A DNA stretch of 57,440 nucleotides, taken from contig JABURQ010000195.1 in assembly GCA_014762625.1 (NCBI GenBank), positions 1 to 57,440 on the forward strand, read 5' to 3'. Shown here piece by piece: positions 50,913-57,440 of the stretch. The translations under genes and the position numbers were made by a program. The stretch's first letter is position 1. Each line of letters starts with the position of its first letter. Under the pieces are notes generated by a model. The model did not search any database, had not been told where the DNA came from, and saw only the letters and a list, made by a program, of their open reading frames with translations. This DNA comes from Planctomycetaceae bacterium (lineage in GTDB: Bacteria; Planctomycetota; Planctomycetia; Planctomycetales; Planctomycetaceae).

Positions 50913-51285
50913 CGACCTTTCCCGCACCGCCGCCCTGTTGATCGCCCACGGTTCCCGTCGTGCGGAAGCGAACGCCGATCTCGTCAAACTGGCCGAGATG
51001 GTCCGGGCCACGAATCGCTTCGGGATCGTCGAAATCGCTTATCTGGAACTGGCGGAACCCGATATCCCGACCGGGGCGGCGAACTGCGTTTCCCAGGGAG
51101 CGGAACGAATCCTGATGATGCCCTACTTCCTCTCCGCCGGCGTCCACGTCCGCAACGACCTGACCGAATTCCAGCAACAGTTTCAGGAACAGTACCCCGG
51201 CGTGACGGTCGAGGTCTGCGAACACCTGGGGTTACATCCGAAACTGGTCGATGTGGTCATTGAACGCCTGACCGATTCCGTCTGA
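50896..51285 (+). CDS. CbiX-type sirohydrochlorin/cobaltochelatase
   Basis: A 129-residue single-domain chelatase of the CbiX/SirB short type. It begins ALLIAHGSRRAEAN with the metal-binding His of the AHGSR motif, and carries the second His in MMPYFLSAGVHVRNDLTEF. It inserts cobalt or iron into sirohydrochlorin, for cobalamin or siroheme. The start at 50896 is chosen because GAGG precedes it; the upstream ATG at 50884 is the alternative. It lies inside the 3' end of the FloA-like gene (17-base overlap), so it is translationally coupled to it, an odd pairing. No other cobalamin genes are in the window. Confidence 0.9.
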   Translation: METPSSDLSRTAALLIAHGSRRAEANADLVKLAEMVRATNRFGIVEIAYLELAEPDIPTGAANCVSQGAERILMMPYFLSAGVHVRNDLTEFQQQFQEQYPGVTVEVCEHLGLHPKLVDVVIERLTDSV

Positions 51286-51287
51286 CC

Positions 51288-52292
51288 TCAATACCATTTC
51301 TCTTTATTGACGGGTGTGAGTAACTCTTCCTCCGTGACGTAACGACGAATATTCTCCAGCAACGTTTCCAGATGTCGCTCGGCGATTCGCGGCGACGCCG
51401 CCGCAATGTGGGGCGTCAGAATCACGTTCTCCATCTCCCACAAGGGATGATCTTCCGGAAGCGGCTCCGTTTCGTAGACGTCGAGGGCCGCTCCCGCAAT
51501 CTCTCCCGCCTGAAGCGCGGCAGTCAGATCGGCCAGATCGACGATAATCCCCCGTCCGATGTTGATCAGAAACGAGGACGTTTTCATCTGCTGGAACTGA
51601 TCGCGACGGAATAGCTTCTCAGTGTCGGGCGTATGCGGCGCGGCGATTACGACGAAATCACTCACCGTTAAGAGATCGTTGAGTCGTTCCGGTTCCCAGA
51701 GTTTCAAACCGATGTCCTCGACCGTTTTCCGCTTCGCGTCAACGCCGCACAACTTCATCCCGAACGCTTTTCCGCGTCGACAGATTTCGGCTCCAATATC
51801 ACCAACTCCCACCACACCCAACGTACAGTCCGCAAGATGCAGATGGCGTCGGTCGATCTCGCTCACGAATCCGGGACCGGTTTCGTAACTTTGCCGTGTC
51901 GATTCATCCCCCACCGGCTCCCATTTGTGGGCGATCTGGTGCCGCAGATACCGATGCAGATTGCGGGCAAACATTAGAATAAAACCGAACACATGATCGG
52001 CGATCACATCTCCGAACAACCCCCGCATGTTACTCACCCGGCACGGATGAGCGATCAAGTCGGGAAACAGATAATGTTCCAGACTGGCTGTCGGTGACTG
52101 CACCCATTCGAGCCTCTCCGAAGCAGCCAGTAACTCCGGAGTCATCTTGCCGAAGAAGGCGGTCGCGTCGGCGATTTCCTGTAACGCCTGTTCGGGACTG
52201 TCGGCGTTGACGACCTGCATCGCGCCGGCGGCGGCTGTGATTTTTTCGAGTCGGTCCGGATCAACGGGCGGATGAAGGACAAGTTTTTTCAT
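51288..52292 (-). CDS. D-2-hydroxyacid dehydrogenase
   Basis: A 334-residue NAD-dependent dehydrogenase of the D-isomer-specific family. The Rossmann loop is VVGVGDIGAEICRRGKAFGMK (about 160-180). Catalytic residues: Arg in INIGRGIIVD, Glu in DVYETEPLPEDHP, His in LTPHIAAASPRIAERH. The N-terminal lid domain reads KLVLHPPVDPDRLEKI and SPTASLEHYLFPD. Substrate is unclear; relatives include glyoxylate/hydroxypyruvate reductases and phosphoglycerate dehydrogenase-like enzymes. It is a single gene, convergent with CbiX (two bases between stops), divergent from the second propeller. Confidence 0.88.
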   Translation of the reverse strand: MKKLVLHPPVDPDRLEKITAAAGAMQVVNADSPEQALQEIADATAFFGKMTPELLAASERLEWVQSPTASLEHYLFPDLIAHPCRVSNMRGLFGDVIADHVFGFILMFARNLHRYLRHQIAHKWEPVGDESTRQSYETGPGFVSEIDRRHLHLADCTLGVVGVGDIGAEICRRGKAFGMKLCGVDAKRKTVEDIGLKLWEPERLNDLLTVSDFVVIAAPHTPDTEKLFRRDQFQQMKTSSFLINIGRGIIVDLADLTAALQAGEIAGAALDVYETEPLPEDHPLWEMENVILTPHIAAASPRIAERHLETLLENIRRYVTEEELLTPVNKEKWY

Positions 52293-52390
52293 GGGGAAAG
52301 CTCGTCAGTCTGAATTTTGAATAAGAGACTGTGGTTAGGGAGGATCGACGACTATTGTAAAGATCCTACCCAATTGCGAAAGAATGACTC

Positions 52391-53692
52391 ATGTTACGTG
52401 TTCTGATTTCTCTCATCTGTCTGCAATGCTCTCTGATTCCGGTCTCCGCGGAGGACTGGCCCTTCTGGCGTGGACTCCATCGGAACGATCACGTCGCCAC
52501 CCACTCAGGATGGTCGGGCGATCGCTGGCCATTAACCGAAGAGTGGCAGATCGAAGTCGGCGAAGGCTCCACGACTCCCATCGTCGCCGACGGTCAGGTC
52601 ATCACTATGGGCTATGCGGACGAGAAAGAAACAGTCGTCGCACTCGATATCGAAACCGGAAAGACGCTCTGGAAACAGTCCTATCCCGCCCCGCGATACG
52701 GTCGCTACGCCGTCGGCGATAAAGGACTCTACTTCGGTCCGACTGCATCCCCCGAATACGATCCTGAAACGAAGTTGGTCTTTACCCTCGGTTGCGACGG
52801 CGAACTGGCCTGCTGGAATGCCGCGGAGCAGGGGAGAGAAGTCTGGCGTAAGAATCTCTACGAAATCTACCAGATGGAACAGCGACCAGGGGAAGGGGAG
52901 CGAAACCGGAACCAGCGCGACTACGGCTATATCACCGCTCCCCGCATCTACAAAAACTGGCTGCTCGTCGAAACCGGCGGGAAGGCAGGAACCATCTGCG
53001 CCTTCGACAAGCAGACGGGTCGGCAGGTCTGGGCTTCGGAACATCAGGGTTTTGCCGGGCACAGCGGAGGCCTCGTCGTCATGAACGTGGAGGGAGTCCC
53101 CTGCCAGGCGTCGTTGTCGTTCCAGGAATTCCTGGTGATGCGACTCGATCCGGGACACGAAGGAGAAACCGTCGGCGTCTACGAATGGCCCTCCGCGTAT
53201 GCGAATAATCTCCTCACTCCCACCGTACTCGACGACACGGCCTTTCTCAGTTCGTGGCACAGCTTCGGTGAAAAGAACAATCCCACCACACACCGCGTCC
53301 GGGTGACTCTGAAAGGCATCGAAAAACTCTGGGAGCAGCCTGTCAGCTCGCATCTCTGCAGCCCGGTCGTGAAAGCAGATCGCATCTACATCGCCGGACC
53401 GGAACTCCGTTGCCTCGATCTCAATACCGGCACAACAATCTGGAAAGGAGCCGGATTCGATTACGGAGCCTCGTGCGTCCTCACGAAAGATGACCGCTTG
53501 ATCGTGCTCGGCAATCGCGGCAAGCTCCGTTTGATTGACACCGCCGGTCATCGACAATCGGACTACACCGAACTCGCTCTGCGAAATACGCTCACGAAGG
53601 ACGATCTGTGGTCGCACGTCGTCGTCGCCCGGGACCGGATTCTCTGCAAGGATGTTCGCGGCAGACTTCAATGTCTCAAAATTGGCCGATAA
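52391..53692 (+). CDS. Secreted PQQ-like beta-propeller protein
   Basis: A 433-residue exported protein with a signal peptide (MLRVLISLICLQCSLIPVSA) and blades of the same type as the 45227 gene: VVALDIETGKTLWKQSY, LACWNAAEQGREVWRKN, ICAFDKQTGRQVWASEHQG and LRCLDLNTGTTIWKGAGF. An entry segment EDWPFWRGLHRNDH matches the WPQFRGP opening of planctomycete propellers. Substrate or partner unknown; no heme motif. It is probably monocistronic. Confidence 0.87.
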   Translation: MLRVLISLICLQCSLIPVSAEDWPFWRGLHRNDHVATHSGWSGDRWPLTEEWQIEVGEGSTTPIVADGQVITMGYADEKETVVALDIETGKTLWKQSYPAPRYGRYAVGDKGLYFGPTASPEYDPETKLVFTLGCDGELACWNAAEQGREVWRKNLYEIYQMEQRPGEGERNRNQRDYGYITAPRIYKNWLLVETGGKAGTICAFDKQTGRQVWASEHQGFAGHSGGLVVMNVEGVPCQASLSFQEFLVMRLDPGHEGETVGVYEWPSAYANNLLTPTVLDDTAFLSSWHSFGEKNNPTTHRVRVTLKGIEKLWEQPVSSHLCSPVVKADRIYIAGPELRCLDLNTGTTIWKGAGFDYGASCVLTKDDRLIVLGNRGKLRLIDTAGHRQSDYTELALRNTLTKDDLWSHVVVARDRILCKDVRGRLQCLKIGR

Positions 53693-53821
53693 CCATAAGT
53701 CGTTGAAGTGAATGACGATACGGTCCTCACGAAATACTCATCCTGCTTGATCTTGACCCTCGAATGCCGCGTCGGTTAAAAATCGCGTCTCTCGGAGTTC
53801 TCCGAATTCGCAGGACGCGTC

Positions 53822-54625
53822 ATGTCCCAGAACGCTGCTGAATACACGAATCACGTCTGCCCCGTCTGCCGTGCGGAACACCCCCGGATACTCGGCGAGG
53901 GGACGCTGGCGGAATGTCGCCAGTGCGAGTTCGTCTATGCCCGCAAGATCCCCGATCTCGACGTTCTGAAACAACGCCAGGCCGCCCACCCGCGCAATCA
54001 TTGTGGTGATTTCCACTCCCAACGCCGCCTCGCAAGACGTTTCAAATACTGGGCCTTCAGTAAAGTGATCCAGTGCTGTTGCCGCAAGCAGCCGGTCATT
54101 CATACGCTGCAACTTGGTTGTAACGAAGGACTGTTTCTGGAGGCGGTGGAACAGAACCGCCGCTTCCGCTCGACCGGGCTCGACTGGCGCGAAAAACCGG
54201 TGGAGTACGCCCTTACCCACGGCTACGACGCCCATCTGACCGATCTGAAAACACTCGACTATCCGGACGATTCTTTCGACTTCGTCTTCGGACTCCGGGC
54301 CCCCGTCCTGTTACACAATCCGGAACAGTTGATGCTGGAACTGGTCCGCATCCTGAAGCCGGGAGGATTCCTGTTCACCGTGATGCCCGGCGGCTCTCGC
54401 CAACGTCCTCCCGAAAGCGACCCGCAGCAGCTCTGGGCCTTCACGCCGAAAACCTTGTCCCGGTTCGCGGAACGCTTTGAATTGCGAACCCTGAGAACGC
54501 TGTCGTTCTTCCGGCGCGGCGAAGTCGGCCTCCTGGCCCGTAAGGGAGAGGCGGTCGATGTCGCGTCGATTCCCCGCTGGATGGGACCGGAATTCGGGAA
54601 CCCGACCTCCTCCCGCGCGGCGTAG
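53822..54625 (+). CDS. SAM-dependent methyltransferase with N-terminal zinc knuckle
   Basis: A 267-residue protein. The N-terminus has CPVC and CRQC pairs (about 13-16 and 33-36), a treble-clef-like zinc site. A class I methyltransferase follows with LQLGCNEGLFLEAVEQ (motif I), FVFGLRAPVLLHNPEQLMLELVRILKPGGFLFTVMPGG (motifs II-III) and a C-terminal RFAERFELRTLRT. This layout occurs in Methyltransf_11-type proteins of unknown substrate. AGGA lies before the ATG. A decayed copy of its 3' part is present at 10912-10971. Confidence 0.85.
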   Translation: MSQNAAEYTNHVCPVCRAEHPRILGEGTLAECRQCEFVYARKIPDLDVLKQRQAAHPRNHCGDFHSQRRLARRFKYWAFSKVIQCCCRKQPVIHTLQLGCNEGLFLEAVEQNRRFRSTGLDWREKPVEYALTHGYDAHLTDLKTLDYPDDSFDFVFGLRAPVLLHNPEQLMLELVRILKPGGFLFTVMPGGSRQRPPESDPQQLWAFTPKTLSRFAERFELRTLRTLSFFRRGEVGLLARKGEAVDVASIPRWMGPEFGNPTSSRAA

Positions 54626-54864
54626 ACTTACAGCCTGATTTCATTGGGTATCCCTCGCTCGCGCCGAAGATGAAATTCTCGAAGATATCGACGCAGAGTA
54701 ACATTCCCAGCATTTTTCAACAGTTCATCTCGGCTGCTCTTTCAGTTTCCATTACCGCAGTTTCTCCTGGAAAACCACCGGCTATTCAACGCGTGCGGTC
54801 GCTTCATACTCCTGCATGCAGCGACCGCCGCCGAGGTGCCAATTGGGGATTTGAAAACGATCAC
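54626..54864. other. Short spacer between methyltransferase and coiled-coil gene
   Basis: No gene, terminator or repeat that I can support is seen in these 239 bases. The genes on either side are convergent, so only transcription ends are expected here. Confidence 0.4.
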
Positions 54865-56772
54865 TTAATGTGATTTCTTGGAGTAATATCCCAAGACCAA
54901 ACCTGTCCCGATCGCTGTAGCAGCCATCAGGCAGAGCCAACCGACTGGGTTCCAGGCGTTGATCACTCCAACGAGGCCCAGAATTTCGGCTAGGATGGCG
55001 CCACCCCCGAAGGTAGTGGCGATGGCCGCTTTGAGTTTTGGCCATTTGACTCGTTTGGGTGAGACCGGGCTCCGGTTCAGATCAGTGTCGGTCTCCCTGC
55101 GAGTCGGTTTTTGGGTTGGGCTGACCGCTGGAGTAGTCGCACGATTCACTTCCGGCTTCTCTGTCACTGAGACCCGAGGGGTGTCCGTCGTCGCTTTACG
55201 ATTGACACTGGCAATCGAATGACGATCATCATCAGCATTCGGTTGAATTTGCGGAATAATAAAGTTGTTGTCGTTGAGTTGAAGCTCCTCTTTGGTCACA
55301 GTCTCATCAGTACCGGTCGGTTCGTGGATCACCGTCGTCGCCGTTGAGGTATTCGAAACCGTTCGCTGATGTTTTGCTTCGCTCTCAGACACATTGTCGT
55401 CCTCGATCGGTTGGAACGAGTGATTATCTATCAGTTGGTTCTTGTAGGACTCCGTGAAATTCTCGTGTTCCGGAATTTGTGTAGCCGATGATCGTCCTCC
55501 CGCGCTCGACCAATTCTTAAGCCGACGTTTTGCCCTTTCTAGCACTGATCGATCCTGATATTGGACCTCTTGGTCATTCCTTGGAACGGGGGCGTTGATG
55601 AACTGGCGAAGCTCTTCCTTCTTCAGTTTTCCCTGACTGTATTTGTCTTTGAGCGTTAAAAATGCCCCCGTATCAACATTTTCCAAGTCACCCTGCTCGT
55701 TTGTGGCCATTGCATCGGCGATCAATTCGGACCTGCGGTCACGAAGTTGCAGTTTTAATTGATCGGCGTTGCTATGCCATCTTTCCGAGTTTCGTTGCCG
55801 TGCATTGAGCCTTATCCGTTTTTCGTGCTCGATTTTCCACTCACTAAACTGACGCTCTGCTTCACTTTTTTGTTTCTGCAAGTGCTTCTCCGCTTCAGTA
55901 ATCTGTTTCTTGCACTCTCTCGCTGCTTCCGCTTTCTGTTTCTGGAACAGATTTTCTGCCTCTTGTTTCTGTTTCTGGAACAGACTCTCTGCGGTATTTT
56001 TTTGAGTCTTTAATTCTTCAGTTGCGGCATGTTTTTGATTGATGAGCTCCTCTTTTGCTTCATTCTTCTCGTCTTTTGCTTCCGTTAGCGCTCTCTCAGC
56101 CTCTTCTTTCTCGTCCTCAGCAGAATATCTTTTTTTCTCGGCAGCTTTTCTCTGGCTATCAAGACTTTTTTTGTCATCGTGAAGTTTACTCCACCTTTCA
56201 TAAAGACCACCATCTATTAGCTGACCCCATTTAGGCTGAGCCGTAAGCTGGTCTTGCTCAGCTTTCATTCGTTCTATCTCAGTCTTAAAGCTATTTATCT
56301 CGGTATTGAGTTTTTCGATCTGAGCATCGAGTTCCTTCATCTTTGACTGACACGTAGTATCAAGTTGTGCTATTCCAGCATCAACACTCTCAATCTCAAC
56401 ATCAAGCTTCTTCATTTTTGACTGATGGTCGGTCTCAAGTTTCTGAACCTTTGACCGACACTCTGCTTCATATCGCCCAATCGTTGACTGATGGTCTTTT
56501 TGAAATTGCTGAACTTTTGATTGATGGTCTTTTTCAATGAGTGTTACCTTTTGCTGATATTCTTCTCGATATTTGCCGATCTTCGTCTGGCATTCTGCCT
56601 CGCGTTTCGCCGATTCCAAATCTGACTGGGACGGATTTTTATTCTTCTTGTTCGCCTGAGCGACACCGTCGTAACTGACTTCAACCTTAAGTGAGTCTTT
56701 GGCATTGGCATCTTCACAAGATGGTGCGCTGCTCTCGGGCACTTTGATGGTGGGGACTTTGTTGCCGGACAT
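54865..56772 (-). CDS. Long coiled-coil protein with paired C-terminal hydrophobic segment
   Basis: A 635-residue protein starting MSGNKVPTIKVPESS with GAGGAG before the ATG. Residues about 40-345 form a long, highly charged coiled coil with repeated motifs (EKDHQSKV, ETDHQSKM, CQSKMKELD; and later LFQKQKQEAENLFQKQKAEAA). A charged Ser/Thr-rich region (about 400-570) follows. Two closely spaced hydrophobic runs sit near the end (TTFGGGAILAEILGLVGVI and WLCLMAATAIGTGLVLGYY), then KKSH. The lack of a signal peptide and the C-terminal hydrophobic pair fit either a tail-anchored inner-membrane protein or an injected/host-membrane protein. I recognise no family, and it is unlike its neighbours. 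Confidence 0.75.
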   Translation of the reverse strand: MSGNKVPTIKVPESSAPSCEDANAKDSLKVEVSYDGVAQANKKNKNPSQSDLESAKREAECQTKIGKYREEYQQKVTLIEKDHQSKVQQFQKDHQSTIGRYEAECRSKVQKLETDHQSKMKKLDVEIESVDAGIAQLDTTCQSKMKELDAQIEKLNTEINSFKTEIERMKAEQDQLTAQPKWGQLIDGGLYERWSKLHDDKKSLDSQRKAAEKKRYSAEDEKEEAERALTEAKDEKNEAKEELINQKHAATEELKTQKNTAESLFQKQKQEAENLFQKQKAEAARECKKQITEAEKHLQKQKSEAERQFSEWKIEHEKRIRLNARQRNSERWHSNADQLKLQLRDRRSELIADAMATNEQGDLENVDTGAFLTLKDKYSQGKLKKEELRQFINAPVPRNDQEVQYQDRSVLERAKRRLKNWSSAGGRSSATQIPEHENFTESYKNQLIDNHSFQPIEDDNVSESEAKHQRTVSNTSTATTVIHEPTGTDETVTKEELQLNDNNFIIPQIQPNADDDRHSIASVNRKATTDTPRVSVTEKPEVNRATTPAVSPTQKPTRRETDTDLNRSPVSPKRVKWPKLKAAIATTFGGGAILAEILGLVGVINAWNPVGWLCLMAATAIGTGLVLGYYSKKSH

Positions 56773-57107
56773 GTTGTTTCTCCTCGATTTGATGGATGAG
56801 CATCGGACAACGGTCTCAACGCAAGTTCGTTGACAGTCGCGATCCACGTGCGATTGCGGCACGCTGTTGGGGCGGGGCATATCGGGCGATATGACGAGTC
56901 GAACAGCTCAATGGTCGGCCCAGGCGAAATGCATTCGGGTGGGGGGGCCAAAATGTCGAATCAGGTGATCTTCGACTGATCCTTTACTCGTTAATTGTTC
57001 GTGACATCAATAAGTACGTCTGACCGGTCGTTTACTTGCAGATTTTTTTCCGGATTCTCCACAATACCGGACAGGAGGCGTATCCTCAGGCTCAGCGACT
57101 TGGTCTT

Positions 57108-57440
57108 AACAGCGTGGTGAGAAACGGATTTGTCCGCGAGAATGAGAGTTTTGAGAGGAGCACAAGGAAGAAATTCGCAGGTGAATCCCATGAATCAGCA
57201 TTCAGAAATTCGTGATGTCTCCTCCTGGCCTGCGTTTGAAAGAAATTTCATTGTTTCATGGCTGAACCCCGAGGGTTTTCAAAGATGAGCTTTTTGCAAG
57301 TCCTCAACTTCTCAAGTTCTCATCTTCGAACGAAACTCGATGGTTTTGCCCGGTTTTGGGTTCGTCCGCCGCGAAATCTGAAATCGCGTCTGTCTGGGAA
57401 TGGCCCGATGTGCTGCGTTTACAGTCAATTGTGAGACCAC
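57108..57440. repeat. Dispersed noncoding repeat, right copy (inverted, cut by window end)
   Basis: Read as the reverse complement, this matches the left copy block by block: GTGGTCTCACAATTGACTG at its edge, GGCAAAACCATCG, AAACAATGAAATTTCTTTC, GATTCACCTGCGAATTTC, and ending near CACGCTGTTA. The copies are inverted and about 36 kb apart. The copy runs to the window edge and may continue. The rest of 56773-57107 shows no gene; it must contain the promoter of the coiled-coil gene. Confidence 0.8.

Noticed and set aside
52532-53671. A 379-codon open frame on the minus strand
   Set aside because: Antisense to the propeller gene, whose translation shows clear repeated blades and a signal peptide; the antisense product has no such pattern.
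1-57440. CRISPR arrays, tRNA or rRNA genes, transposases
   Set aside because: I found no regularly spaced direct repeats, no cloverleaf or rRNA segments and no transposase motif. The tandem CGTATTT run is too short and irregular to be an array.

Overview
The window looks like chromosome from a planctomycete. Several family types that are typical of, or nearly confined to, Planctomycetes/PVC bacteria occur together: a DUF1549/DUF1553 cytochrome protein, a DUF1501 Tat protein, a 'PVC-type' CxxCH heme-binding propeller protein, a likely DUF1598 protein, a ceramidase-domain protein, secreted PQQ-like propellers and very long secreted/membrane proteins of unknown function. Genes are loosely packed on both strands in short operons. 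The noncoding strips are rich in small perfect palindromes. I see no rRNA, tRNA, CRISPR array, transposase or prophage gene.

Layout. 96-4078: an AT-richer accessory locus. It has a ubiquitin-like protein, an E2-like protein and a JAB-E1 fusion read leftward, opposite an XRE repressor and an ImmA/IrrE protease read rightward, with a 17-bp palindrome between them. This is the best candidate for an unusual system here. 4553-19163: mixed genes, including a DUF1598-like protein, MutM, a heme-binding histidine kinase, a ParE-type toxin/antitoxin pair, a ceramidase-domain protein, an SDR-DUF2867 protein, a large PVC cytochrome protein and a universal stress protein. 19164-21023: about 1.8 kb of gene-free, repeat-like DNA. 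21024-27174: a four-gene leftward operon (DUF1549/1553, DUF1501, two amidohydrolase-like proteins). 27643-33326: an HtrA protease, a TPR protein, CsrA, a HAD hydrolase and small membrane proteins. 33626-45081: two translationally coupled genes for giant envelope proteins of 1131 and 2687 residues. The second looks like two copies of the first fused, with an internal signal peptide. 45227-54625: housekeeping and metabolic genes (NadC, PlsY, a NadD-like fusion, CbiX, a 2-hydroxyacid dehydrogenase, a site-2 protease, two PQQ-like propellers, a methyltransferase). 54865-56772: a long coiled-coil protein ending in a paired hydrophobic segment. 57108-57440: a noncoding repeat that is an inverted copy of 20290-20945.

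How parts work together. In the 2-4 kb locus the expected logic is Ubl (2812-2564), then E2 (2436-2053), then JAB-E1 (2071-614), for activation, transfer and removal of the Ubl, under control of the XRE/ImmA pair. The cytochrome, DUF1501 and amidohydrolase genes form one exported or envelope-associated unit. The giant gene pair probably forms a single envelope assembly of unknown role. All function calls are from reading translated sequence by eye, and no database search was run.
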